DNA from: Mimachlamys varia | Taxonomy: Eukaryota; Mollusca; Bivalvia; Pectinida; Pectinidae | Length of the DNA stretch: 64,000 bases | Reading direction: 5' to 3' | Assembly: GCA_947623455.1 (NCBI GenBank) | Contig: OX392538.1 | Coordinates: 1,116,001 to 1,180,000, forward strand | Shown here: positions 23,230 through 34,989 of the stretch, piece after piece | How the letters are laid out: every line of letters starts with the position of its first letter | How positions within the stretch are numbered: the first letter of the stretch is position 1 | Translations under genes and position numbers: made by a program | Notes under the pieces: model-generated | Databases searched by the model: none | What the model was told of the DNA's origin: nothing | The model's input: only the letters and a program-made list of their open reading frames with translations

Positions 23230-24480
23230 ATGAAAAGAAATGAAGAAGATGATTATAGGACGAATGATTCAACTCATGGTTGACAATATTTTTTTGAGTT
23301 TGGAGAATAAATTTTCAAGCAGTCTGTTGGCATTCACATGGGAACAATCTGTGCCCCACTCTTAGCAGACTTGTTTTTGTTTTAATACGAGGCTGAATTT
23401 GAGGAAGAGCTAATCAGGATATGTAACACAAACCTTGTCAAATCGTTCAATTACACATCACATACACTGATGATGTGCTGTTTATACACACCAAGACGTT
23501 TGATGACCACGTCGATCGTATATACCCTTCTGAACCTGTAACAAAGGACACGACATACTCTTCTACATCAGCTGCTTACCTCGATCTCTATTTAAATCAT
23601 GACCAATATGGTCAGCATTCAACTGAGCTCTACGATTAACGTTATGATTTCGAAATTCCGATCGTGAACTTTCTCTTTCTTGATAGTTACATCCCTGCTT
23701 CTCCAACCTACATGTCGCAGTTGATTCGATATTCGATAGTTCTAGATATCGGCATTTTCTTTATCGATGTCGATTGCTGACAACTTACCACACATGAATC
23801 TGAGAGATGCAGGTTGATCAGAACTATATGCAAGTTAGATGGTCGCCACCATTGTCTCACTGAAAAACATTTTATTTCCTTGTGTGATATGACTATGCTC
23901 ATTAATGAGCTTAATCGTTGTGATAAAGAATGATGTCTTGATTCCCACTTTGATGACTTGATGTGTACTTGGCTGAGACAAAGACTTACATGATAGGTGT
24001 CGTCGACGAAGTAAAAGACGCTTTCTCTTCCGAAACACTTGAGCTTATTCTGTTGAACGGAAGCATGGTGGTCTAGTGGTGGGAGGCCGGGCTCGTGATC
24101 GAAGGGTTGCGAGTTCGAGTCCCGGTCACGGCCATTGTGGTGTATCCTTGAGCAAAATGCTTTATTCTGCTTGCTCCAGTCTATGCAGCTGTCAGTGAGT
24201 CCATGCGCTAGAAATTGTAGAATGCTAGCTATGAGCGCCGAAATTGCAGCGCCGGTTTTATGCTCCCCCAAGGAGTTGAGAACGAAATGTGCTGGTTGTT
24301 ATAGCCCTATAATCACGGATAATAATTGTGAATCGCTTTGAGACGGCCTTGAATCGATAGAATTATTATTGTTAATCTTCCCCTTTTCTTATTTTTCCCT
24401 AGTTAAATCGATTTGGAGCTCAGAGTATGGTTTTGTTCACACTTTGGTACTCTCTAATTTTTATGCAATACATTTTTTTA
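23230..24480 (+). mobile_element. Penelope-like RT C-terminus and tail, interrupted by a SINE
   Basis: RT sequence begins near a MIQLMVDNIF-like stretch, passes a damaged MGT-CAPLLADLF motif (23,336) and the palm region, then the thumb and the tail. The tail is interrupted at 24,058-24,380 by a tRNA-derived SINE and resumes with TAAATCGATTTGGAGC. There are many frame breaks. Confidence 0.65.
24058..24380 (+). mobile_element. tRNA-derived SINE
   Basis: Pol III A box TGGTCTAGTGG (24,069-24,079) and B box AGTTCGAGTCC (24,112-24,122) sit at tRNA-like spacing in a head ending CCCGGTCACGGCC. The body contains GTGTATCCTTGAGCAAAATG, a block seen in widespread metazoan SINEs, and it ends in an ATT-rich tail (AATTATTATTG). 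It is not a functional tRNA: the acceptor stem does not pair, and it is embedded in a retroelement tail. Confidence 0.75.
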
Positions 24481-24734
24481 TGTTTTTTTTTTTTTATTTT
24501 CTAATCAAATCTTTACTGAGTGATTTTCCATTAACACACATACTTCTATATTCATGAATCTTAAACAAAGGAAAAGTATTAAAGGAAACGAAAAAGAAAC
24601 ATTTCTTTTTGTTAGGGCTTTTAGTTGCCAGAGTTTATAGGACTCGCTTGTTAGTACGGAACGTAATATAACTATGATTCTCCTATAGTGGCTTGTCAAT
24701 ATATACATATGTAGCTATTTATCGATATCTCACT

Positions 24735-25730
24735 CTGTTGAATCCTCCAGGTATTTCGAAGTTGAGTGTCTGGTAAAGTTCCATTGACAGGTGATGACCA
24801 CCATTGTGTCGGATATTAGTGTGTGACTATTGGTGTATCATGTTTAGGATTCTGGTGCTATATTTAAAGTGTCAAGGGTACATTTTTACAAAATACACCC
24901 TTTAAAAGCAGACATTGCATTCAGACTATTTCCTACTCCTGAAATTGCTTAAATCAATATAGCTAGATAATTATTTTTTGCCCCGCCCCTCAGCCCCTGT
25001 GGTGTCAGTCCCACCATTAGTACAATTTTGAATCCTTGGTATGAGATGCTTCCTGTCAAGTAAGGTTGATTTCTGATCAGTGGTTATGGAGAAGAAGTCG
25101 CTTAACCAATAGCTAAGCAACATTTTTGGCCCCACCCCTCAGCCCCCTAGGGGGTCAGCCCCACCATAAGTGCAATTTTGAATCCTGAGCACCTAGGGAT
25201 GCTTCTGGCCAATAAGGTTGATTTTCAATCAGTTGTTAGGGAGAAAACCAATGTAGCTAAATAACCCTTTTTGGCCCCGCTTCTCATCCGCCTAGGGGGT
25301 CAGTCCCACCATTAGTACAATTTTGGATCCAGAGTACCTAAGGATGCTTGCTGCTAAATAAGGTTGATGGAGAAGAAGTCGTTAAAAATTTGACGGAGGA
25401 CGGACGGACGACGGACACCACGGTATGCAAAAGGTCACCTCGGTCCTTTGGACCAGGTGAGTTAATAAAGCATGTAAATCTTATTTGTATCCATTAGAAA
25501 CTCCCTTGATTTTGCTTGGCGTTAAGGAAAAAAATAGTGTTTCGATGTAATGTATAAAGAACTATATAGGCAAACTTGCACATATAGTACGTGCCTTGTT
25601 CCCACGCAGTGACTAATTAAATTGTGTAGCTAATGCATTGGCCTTGTGTTTCTTTAATATGATATGTAAAATGTGTTATTTAAATAAGTAAAACTATTTA
25701 ACTTCTTGGGTGAGTAGCAATGATACAACA
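24735..25730 (-). repeat. Inverted repeat, right arm (with insertion)
   Basis: This is the mirror of 21,855-22,310. Matching blocks include CGAAGTTGAGTGTCTGGTAA, ACAGGTGATGACCACCATTG and GGCCTTGTGTTTCTTTAATA. It is interrupted by the element at 24,960-25,475. Confidence 0.6.
24960..25475 (+). mobile_element. Pearl-like / Helitron-associated repeat element
   Basis: Three tandem core repeats of roughly 150 bp (each starting TTTTTG(C/G)CCCC and containing GTCCCACCATTAGTACAATT with variants) are followed by a GGAC-rich microsatellite (25,395-25,425). A terminal hairpin follows, CACCTCGGTCC / GGACCAGGTG near 25,437. This composition matches bivalve 'pearl' elements, regarded as non-autonomous Helentron relatives. 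Confidence 0.7.
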
Positions 25731-25899
25731 GCAATTTAAGTGCATGACAAGTTTATTCAACTTTGCAAAACCGGCTGACTCGGGAAAATGTTAAAATGTA
25801 TCAAGAGATCGGAAAAGACAAGAGGGAGACATCGATCAGTAAGGCTACGATGATTTGACGTTATAATTAGCCAACCAGCACTATCGTTACACCTCCACC

Positions 25900-27000
25900 C
25901 ATTTCTGTCATCCAAACTATTTTATTTAATCAGATTAACCCATCAATAACAAAAAAACAGCCACATTCTTGCTTAACTAGACAATGTTATCTCAGTGTCC
26001 ATGTGCGCGCTCATAGTGGATCGATTAACGCCATAACAATGTGTCGTCTGCTTTCAGAACTACATGTAACGATGTGCTTCAGAAGTATGTCTTTTTCACA
26101 TTAAAATGTTGTAATACTATCAAATACTAAACGGGAACTGTCTTGGCAATATTTCGTAATTCACCTTTATAGAACGTGTGTAGGTTTTTATTTATTTTTT
26201 GTTATTTATTACCTGCAACAGGTAAATGGAAATACGTTTTATCTGATATAAATAATTCTGTTGTGTGTCGTGTACCGTGGTAAGTGAACTACACGATGTA
26301 TCCCTGCATCAAACAACAAGAGGCTTTGTCACATATCGATCACTTTTAAATGTCTATATTTTCTGTAAATTATAAACAACAACGCACCAACAACGGAACC
26401 CAGACTGTTAAACACTTGGCCCTTTTTGCACATAATATGATATACAATTGTATATATACAATCTGGTACACAGTAGAATGTTCTGGTTAAAATCTGATTG
26501 ATATTATATAGAGAGAGTGTAGTAAGTAATATCAACGGTATAGGCCACTTGATGTACGGACGTAAGCCGTCTAAGGATTTACTTAGAGTCGGACAGACAT
26601 GGACCGACTCCGACTTATAATACTGAAGACACACGGTAGATACACTCCATAGATATCGTAAACACTGTACTGAGATTGATAACACTATTTAGGAGTGAAT
26701 CTACCATCTATGTAACGCCACCTTACGATGATTTGGTGACAATTTAAGGAGATCTCCGGCGTCAAATTGGCCGAAGGGAGTATCGGTAACATTTATCATC
26801 CATATTGATTATTTGTTTTATATATATTGCGTGTATGTGATGTAACGAGTTATTGCTTTATGTCTTGATAAAGTGGCAAAATGACAATTTAACGGTGTAT
26901 TTGTTAGTACTGTCGCTATTATATCAACGATCATATATGTTATCTAATAGATAGTTTTGTAAAAATTAAGCGCCTAATCTTTCGAAGATCCAACCACAAT
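25900..27000. repeat. Copy of the HSPA12 distal upstream flank
   Basis: Blocks match 2,500-3,560, 31,565-31,810 and 34,430-34,560. One is CTCCGGCGTCAAATTGGCC near 26,755, paralleled by CTCCGGCGTCCAATAAGCC near 34,433. No gene is seen. It is probably the far-upstream region of gene 1. Confidence 0.45.
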
Positions 27001-27220
27001 TTGAGAATTCGATGTTTACTTTCATGTGGCAAAGATTTACATGGCGGGTACCTTCGATGAAGCAGAAGACGCTTACTCTTCCTTAACATCTGGTCTTATT
27101 CTCTTGTACTTTTGCAAATGTAAATCTTTCCTTTGTTCATAATTTGCCCCCAGTTTAATCGTTTTTGAGTTCAGATTATGATTTTGTTAACGCGTTGGCA
27201 TTCTCTTATTTATTTTGAGA
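26990..27220 (+). mobile_element. Retroelement 3' tail
   Basis: Clear tail landmarks are present (GATTTACATGGCGGGTACC near 27,036; GACGCTTACTCTTCC near 27,068; GGCATTCTCTTA at the end). Confidence 0.7.
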
Positions 27221-27369
27221 AAGGGTCAGTTTAAAAACAACCCAAATCTTTAACGTGTAAAGATTGTCGATAATATCATTATTATTAAAGGGTCTTCCTG
27301 ATATGGTTGTGTCAAGTATATATATACTTTATCTGGAACGTCAAAGTAAGTATTGTGTAATATCGCCAT

Positions 27370-27840
27370 TCGTGTTGTATGACGGCACATGGATTCGAGA
27401 GATGTAGATGGATGAAGGTCAGGAGCTAGTTTTGAAGTTTTCGTCTTTGTCTCAGAAATCCTTGTATTATTTGGAATATTTTCATTAGTATGCTTTATTA
27501 TTGCGATTGAGAATTGATGTCCCAGTTATCACTTTCAGTGCGTGACATTTACTTGATGTCAATTACAGATGAAGCACAAGACGCTTACTCTTCGTGAACA
27601 TCTGGTCTTTATTTCAAGAGTCTCAGTGTCTCTTCATTGTTTATATCATCCCCAGTAAGTTGTGTTTCTTAATGGCGGTAGAGTATCAGACATGTCCGAT
27701 GAAACAAAGCAACTTAATTACTTAGGTAGCATCCTTTCTTGGTTACTTCAAATATTGGCGCTGGATACACCACCAGGACTTGATCCGCATCTCCTCCCAA
27801 ACTCTTAACCCCACCCCTTCCGTCTCCGTAATGTCGATTC
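27370..27840 (+). mobile_element. Retroelement tail, old subfamily, duplicated at 34,990
   Basis: This heavily diverged thumb/tail relic begins near CACATGGATTCGAGAGATG. It and its flanks align with 34,890-35,520, so it was duplicated together with the host flank. Confidence 0.5.
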
Positions 27841-27854
27841 AGCTATCGTCGTCT

Positions 27855-30450
27855 AAATAAATAAGAGAATACCGAAGCGTCAACAAAATCATAATACAAA
27901 CTCAAAATCGATTAAACCAGGGGCAAAATATGAACTAAGGAAAGATTCACATGGAGACCCTTGCAAAAGTAAAAGAGAATAAGACCAGGTGTTCCGGAAG
28001 AGTAAGGGTCTTCTGCTTCATCGACGACACCTGTCATGTAAATCTTTGTCACATCCAAATGAACATCAAGTTCTCAAAATGAGAATCGAGTCATTATTGT
28101 CAATCACAACAAGTAAACACACTAATGAGCATGCGTCCATCTTCATATCACGTAAAGATACAGAAAGATTCTGAATGAGACAAAGATGGCGACCATAAAA
28201 CTTGCCCATTGTTCTGATCAAGCTGCATCTCTCGAATCCTTGTGTTGTTAGTTTGTTTGTCAGCAGTCGACATCGATCACGAAAATCACGATATTTAGAG
28301 CAAGCCCTGGAATACCGAATCAACTGCGACATGTAAACACCATAGATTGGAGAAGCAGGAATGTTACTATCAAGAAATGGAAAGTTAACGATCGGAAAAT
28401 TGAAATCATCAACGTTTATTGTATTGCTTAGTATTAAGCTGTCCATGTTGGTCGTAGTTTAAGTAGAGATCGAGGTAAGCAGCATATGTAGAAGAGTCTG
28501 TTGTATCCCTTATTTCAAGTTCAAAAGGGTATATACGATCGACGTGGTCAGCAAACTTCATGTTGTTTATAGACAACACATCGTCGATATATCTGAAAGT
28601 GAAATTAAAAGATTTGGCAAGGTTTTTGTTACCTGTCCTGAGTAGCTCCTCCACAAATTCAGCCTCGTATGAAAACAAAAACAAGTCAGCTATGAGTGGA
28701 GCACAGTTTGTTCCCATGGGAATGCCAACAATCTGCTGGAAAATCTTTCAGTCGAACTCAACAAAAATGTTGTCGACCAGGAATTCAATCATCCTTACTA
28801 CATCTTCTTCAGTATATTTCCTCTTAGCTTTTGTCGTGTTTTTGACAAAGCATGCTCCAAGATAGCTCACTACCATATATTTGTATCGTCGTCCGCCTTT
28901 CTTGGAAAAGAAAGCTCTCATAACAAGAGATCGGAGACGTTCCTTCAATTTTGTATGAGGTATGGTATTGTACAGGGTGGAAAAATCAAATGTTTTGACC
29001 GAAAAGACATTTTTTAGGAGGGGTGTTCAAGATTTATCACAAGATCTTTCGAGTTTTTCAAAATCTACATCCCATTAATTCCACTTCTGGAGTACACAGT
29101 GTCACAATACGACTGAAACCCTGATTTTATGGTACAAAGAATTGTTGTAAGAAGTTTTGATAATGGCTTGGTCGAGCAATTAGCAGAGCCAGCGATAAAA
29201 CGTTGCGTATACGGATCCTTGTGTAGTTTCGGTGGTATCCAATAAAGACAAGGTAGATCAGCATCTTGCTCATTAACCGCTACTTGGAAAGACTTATTAC
29301 AGAAGCATGGTTGGACAGTATTTCATCTTTCGAAAAACCGGTCAATGTGTAAGTGGGGTTACCTTGGTTATCAAGCAGGCCTAGTTCTTTTTGCAAGCAA
29401 TGAATGTAATAGCGTTTGCATACAATGATCAAGTTGTTAGATGCTTTGTCTGCAGACACAACCATATACTTGTCATGTAGATCGTTGAGTGTTGCTCGAA
29501 CATCGGGGTCAAGAAATATCGACTTTTGTTTAGTTTTCATTTTATGACGCAAATTGCTTATTCTTTTCTGAATAGAGAACCTGATAGACTTCACCCACTC
29601 TGAAAGTGAATCCAATTCAGCATGTTAACGTTTAGTTCATTGCCTGGCGTAATCTTCAACCGAGTCTATAATAATCTTGAAATAATCATGCGAATTGATG
29701 GATGGAGTTTCCCGATACTTATTTCATGAAAAGCTCCCGGAGATTTATATTTGGGATAATATTCAGATTACCTGTTACTATGTGGCCAGCTGGACCATAG
29801 CAATATTGAGATGAAGAAAATGAACATGCTGAAGGAGGAGTCATTCTAAGGTCATCTATATTCATTTGCTGCAATATTTGATTGTAATTGAAAAGCTTTG
29901 GTGCAATAGGTAAAGAATAAATGTAGGAAATAATCGGTGAACTTTTATATCGGAAGTACGGTGGTATGTTAGCTTAAACAGACTTTTGGTGCAAGATATT
30001 GCTGATGTTTATGACATCAATCCCCTTATTGGCAAATTCGACTTTCATGAAATGTCGAGTCGATGGTGCCTCTTGCCTGTCCGTTCGCACAGGCATGAAA
30101 AGTCGGATTTCTGCCACAACATCAATAATCTTATGAAGTCTCGACGCTAGTTTCTACCGGTCACCCGAAACATGTTTTATTTGAGTCATTTGCAGAGTTC
30201 GCAATGTAGCCCGGGGAAGTGAATACAACGTTGTCCTGACGTGGTGTACACCTAATGGTCCAGTTAAAGTATCCACCAGATCTTCAAACTTCAGGTTGTA
30301 TTCCGTCGGACTATTGTAATGTCGATGGCCATGACTCCGCTGGCGTCTCCTTTGGGGGGTAAACAAAGACATTACATTTGTTTGACTGCATCCAGGACTC
30401 GATAAGTTTCCGACTGAATCTATACGATCATTGCATCCATGTGGCATAGC
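27855..30450 (-). mobile_element. Penelope-like retroelement, longest copy in the window
   Basis: On the minus strand, 5' to 3': an N-terminal region (30,450-29,640) with FANKGIDVINISNILHQK and GHIVTGNLNIIPN, the linker IRFSIQKRISNLRHKMK, KASNN and fingers (29,615-29,000). The palm follows (28,948-28,409) with MGTNCAPLIADLF and FRYIDDVLS, then the thumb and 3' tail to 27,855. Frameshifts and stops divide it into at least five open segments. No GIY-YIG domain is recognisable at either end, although the 5' end is cut at the HSPA12 fragment. Penelope-like affinity is inferred from RT motifs, the tail-head arrangement and the hammerhead-like heads. Confidence 0.8.
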
Positions 30451-30469
30451 AGTGTCAAGAAGTCTTATA

Positions 30470-31280
30470 TGGTATTCCTCCCTGCTGTGACTTTCTCCCC
30501 GGTATATCTTCTATCTCAAGCTCTGTGTTACTGAAAGTCATCTGAACCATTACCGATCTAACGAGTCCCTTTCTCGTGTCCGGCATGGCGATCCTCATCT
30601 GACAAATCTTTGTACATCCTGGATCTGTCACGTACATAGGATTCTTCTCAGTTGATGCATACACTATGAAGACCATTGCCCTTACGGTTGCTTCCGTGGG
30701 AGTGTAATTCAACACGAACATGGATATCAAATATATCCCCACACTTCACTTCGCCATAAGATGTGGTGAACTGGTGAGAGGGATCATGTTTCTGAGCATG
30801 AAGGTGACTTTTCATCGGAAAGAGTGTTTGGTTTGAATGTACGCTTTTTCACTTCGTGAAGGAATTCGATTATCTGCCTTGTTCTTTTCAATGAATTGTT
30901 GTACTGCACCGTTACCAATGATTCCAGATAAAAGGACATGGAACGCTTGATCTACCTTCGTTCCTCCCCAGTCTCCTCCGTTAGCCTTGTGGATTCCCTT
31001 CAGTGATCCACCTTCGTTCCTCCCCAGTCTCCTCCGTTAGCCTTGTGGATTACCTTCAGTGATCCACCTTCGTACCTCCCCAGTCTCCTCCGTTAGCCTT
31101 GTGGATTTCCTTCAGTGATCCACCTTCGTACCTCCCCAGTTTCCTCCGTTGGCCTTGTGGATTTCCTTCAGTGATCCAACTTCGTACCTCCCCAGTCTCC
31201 TACGTTAGCCTTGTGTATTTCCTTCAGTGATCCACCTTCGTACCTCCACAGTCTCCTCCGTTAGCCTTGTGGATAGGACA
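30470..31280 (-). pseudogene. HSPA12-like exon 4 wreck with internal tandem repeat
   Basis: 30,470-30,800 encodes a frame-broken C-terminus (VTDPGCTKICQMRIAMPDT). A deletion then removes the VGGFSES region. 30,810-30,955 matches the segment between DWGGT and the KVTF block. From 30,956 the sequence coding for the IHKANGGDWGGT motif is expanded as a 56-bp tandem repeat. The fragment is non-functional. Confidence 0.8.
30956..31275. repeat. 56-bp minisatellite derived from HSPA12 coding sequence
   Basis: There are just under six copies of a unit containing CCTCCCCAGTCTCCTCCGTT and CCTTGTGGATTTCCTTCAGT. One copy of the same sequence lies inside exon 4 of both full genes (13,390-13,445; 37,680-37,735). 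The unit is not a multiple of three, so each extra copy shifts the frame. Confidence 0.9.
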
Positions 31281-31284
31281 AATC

Positions 31285-31816
31285 AGAAAAAGTGGCATTG
31301 TTTGGTGAAAAGTATTATATTTCTCAATAGTGAAAAATATACCAACCATATGTCTTGTGGTGACGAGGAAGACATTTATTACCGAATTATGGTTGAGATT
31401 ACGGGGCAGTATTCCGGGTACAAAATACTCCCAATTCCAAGCAGACAGTACATTAATTCTTTTTCTTACTCATAAAAATTCAAACAAAATATGTTAATTC
31501 TCTCAGTTTTCATTTAAAAAATTCCTGCAGTTTTTATAACGAACGAAAAAAAGATTTCATTATCTGCAACAGGTAAATAGCAATAATTTGTATCTTATAG
31601 ACATATGTGGCGTGTCATGTACCTTGGAACTATGCGATGTTCCCCTTGATCGAACAACAAAGGGCTATTAGTCACAAAGCGATATGTTACACATCACTCT
31701 TAATAAAACGTCTATACTGTCTCTTATGTCATTGACATACTGCATAAACAACAACGGATCAACAAAACTTTTGAACACCTTGGTTTTAAATCTCACATAA
31801 TATGACATACAATAAG
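31285..31816. other. Non-coding stretch; HSPA12 flank copy in its second half
   Basis: Nothing is recognised in 31,285-31,560. 31,565-31,810 matches the upstream-flank segment at 26,210-26,420 (CTGCAACAGGTAAATAGC at the start). Confidence 0.4.
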
Positions 31817-31967
31817 ACTCTTTCATGACCAAAGGTGTAAGATAAGGAAATTCCACACGAGGAGTTTTCAAATTTGGTAAAACCCGATGCTTTGCCGAGG
31901 GTTTTGCCAAATTTGAAAACATCAATGTTGGAATTTCCTTATCTCACACCCCTGGTCATGAAAGAGT
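31817..31967. repeat. 151-bp foldback (near-perfect palindrome)
   Basis: ACTCTTTCATGACC opens the left arm and GGTCATGAAAGAGT closes the right. The arms are about 65 bp with few mismatches around a 13-nt centre GATGCTTTGCCGA. It has no coding content and is probably a foldback MITE. Confidence 0.8.
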
Positions 31968-32094
31968 ATTTTTCTCTCATTTCAACTACCTGAATAAGCT
32001 CGAATACCACGAAAATACTTTTGATTGGCCACCATTTTGAAAATATCAACTTTTCCCTTAAGTTATTTTGATAAAAACAAATGATACAGCGAGA

Positions 32095-33766
32095 TTAAAG
32101 GGGCATCCCGCGAAAGCCTAAATGCCTATTCTTGAATATACATGGCCTCTGCACTACTTATTTTCCTGCTATCCCAATATTCAAAGTCCGCTTAAAATGT
32201 CTATATTGACCATTTGCAAAATCGCAATACTCGGGAAAGCCCCGATAAAAATAGCGGAGATGACGCAACGTGACAGGTTTGCCGCAAGTTGCCTGATGGT
32301 TTGACGGAAGAGAGGCCGTAAGGGAGGGAGCGCGTATAATGAATACGCCTGATGAAACAGAGACAAAATCCGTATTTGAACTTATTTAATCACATTTACA
32401 TTAAAATCAGACATCAATTGCACACATACCGATATTCAAATGAAGAACAAATGTCGGCATATCGGCACCATTTTTCGACACCAGGAATTATCTATATTAC
32501 ATATATTTACCGAGACCGGTACACATGGGTACAGAATACAGCCATATGGTACAAACCTTAATTTATGTAAAAGGTAATATTCACGAATCCAACTTTTCAG
32601 ATGATTTCATAAAAGGTAGTACAGGGACGTATATGTGAGATACGTCCCTGACATGTAGTATGCATTGAAAAGTACAAGAATAAAATGACATCAAATGTTT
32701 GCGTTTTTTTTTCCAATTCAATGTCTTGGTGTTTTTTTCCCGACTATCCATATATTTACAATGTACATTCATATTCATTTAAAATCTATCCAACTTTCAG
32801 CGTCTTCATACGTTACCACCTATCACAGAATGTGAATATTAAAGTCCATACACTCTTATAACACACCACACACTAAACATGCCTACATGCATGCTGTATC
32901 AGATTTGGAACTGTTGAAATACATAAAACTACCAGTTATGATTATGTTATGATAATTACGCTTTCTTTTTACATATTTTTTTATCGTTTTTAAAAGGGAC
33001 TTATTTTTTATTTTCGTTATGTATATATTTTCGTATCAAATTCAATACCGGGGTCGCAACCCAATTTGTACCTTCACAAATTTATAGATTAAGTATGAAT
33101 ATCACTTTTTTTACGCGTGAAGACATGTGTTTTATTCCTTTTGTCTAAATTGAAGTCCTGTGTACTTCGGTCGCTCATCCCGTTTTACAAGGTAATCAAA
33201 CGACTTTTTCTATCACGGTATATATTATATTTGAAAAGGTCTTTCTATCCAGCAATATAATTAAATCATACTGTTTTACTGGAACATGAGATATTATAAA
33301 TGTGTAAGTTTAATATTACACACGCATTTTATGCAACAGAAGACTGAAACAGTTTCCCCTTGGGTAGCCCCAAAACCAAATCAAAGCGTTATTTTTGAGA
33401 GTACCGCTACACAGAAGAAATATGTAACATACACAAAATACAGCAGTTAGTTTCTCCTTTGAATACTTCCCATCACTCAATATGATTCCTTAACGCAGTC
33501 TTGCATCATATTTTGACCATTCATCAACTTTTCGCTTAGTAATTAGGCATTATCGCGGTGTAACGGTAATACCAGGTAGTGTGTTTACAATGGAAACGGC
33601 GCTCGGCTGCGCATGCGTTGGTAAGTGGAAATCCCAAGCTGAAACGCCTGGCTAGACCGATAGAAATTCCACTCATAGTCCATAAGAATACCCACTCGAT
33701 ATATGTATGTAATATTTTGAAAAAAATATATAAAATAAAACTTACTTTCGCGGGATGCCCCTTTAA
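32095..33766. mobile_element. Non-autonomous DNA transposon, TTAA target duplication
   Basis: TTAA followed by AGGGGCATCCCGCGAAAG at 32,095-32,116 is matched by the exact reverse complement CTTTCGCGGGATGCCCCT and TTAA at 33,745-33,766. Perfect 18-bp termini within TTAA are the hallmark of piggyBac or Kolobok-type elements. The 1.67-kb interior has no credible transposase ORF, so it must rely on an element elsewhere. Confidence 0.85.
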
Positions 33767-33769
33767 GTA

Positions 33770-34890
33770 TGCCCAATTTTTTGCAAACTTAGTTTGCGCA
33801 GAAAAAAATAATCTAAGCTTTTTAATGTATACAGTTAAAATATCATGAAGGTTTTAATTTCATCACGTCACCATTTTTCTCTTTTCGGCATCATATCTTA
33901 CCGAACTCGTGACGTCACGTCATTGTTGCGTCATTGTGACGTCCAAACGTGGCTGTATTGTATGGGTAGGCGTGTAATACAACCATAGCGATCATAGGTG
34001 TATTGCCCTGGACAGGCCAGTATTACACACCTAGAAATGAGAGAAACGATAGATATAGAATCGTTGAAGTAATAGCGACAGTAGGGACAAAGACTTGTTA
34101 GGTTTTAAGGCTTTCCGACCAAAGACTCAAAATAATAACCACGCTTCATTATACACGCGATGTCCATTAAGAATAAAAGAAAGTTATCATATAAATGATA
34201 AAAGTTGCTCATAATACGGTTAAAGGGTTAGTTATTTTAGATTAGAAAACACCTATGAGGTTAAATAGCTGTAGATTCACATTTAAATGTCGATATCTAC
34301 TGTGTGATTACATTCTTTTTCAACGTGACAACCTTGAGCTAGTCGAAGTATGTACATTCTTGCCGTATTTAATGTTTAAAAAATGGTTCAAATTCCGAAT
34401 TTATTGTACCTCTTTATCTAATTTAAAAGAACCTCCGGCGTCCAATAAGCCGAATGGATTATTGGCAGCATGTATAATTTATATTGATAACTTTGTTTCA
34501 TGGTTTATGTTCATAGCGTGTGCATTTGATTTGACGTGATATCGCTTTGTGCCTTGAAAAGGCAATATTTGTTTATCTCACTTAGAAAAAAACGGACGAG
34601 TTTAAACGAAAAGGCCTTTAACGTTCATAAGATTGTCGATAATTTATTTCTTTTTTCAAATTAACTATACATGTTTATTTAACTATATTATCCTTTCTAT
34701 CTGTGTGCCTGGTACGGTGTATGTTGAGTGAGTCTTCACCAGTGAGCGAACAATTTATGGACGGAGGCTGACCCCGGGGACTCAAACCTGGCAGCCGTCC
34801 AATAGTTTCTTATACTACATACTGAATAAAATATTTGTAAAAAAAACATGAACTCTAAAGAAAAAAAAGGAATGTCGATAATATCATTAG
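33770..34890. other. Non-coding stretch with HSPA12 flank remnants
   Basis: 33,870-34,050 is rich in TGACGTCA-like sequence and ends near GAAATGAGAGAAA, the inverse of TTTCTCTCATTTC at 31,971. These may be the outer ends of a larger composite insertion. 34,430-34,560 matches the flank at 26,750-26,880. No gene is recognised. Confidence 0.35.
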
Positions 34891-34989
34891 TATCAAACGG
34901 TATTTCTGATATGGTCATGTCAGGTCTATATTCTATAGCAAATACTTCAAAGTAAGTATGGTCTAATATCATCATTCGTTTTGTAATAA

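Noticed and set aside
24061..24133. Possible functional tRNA gene
   Set aside because: A and B boxes are present, but the acceptor ends do not pair and a SINE body and ATT tail follow.
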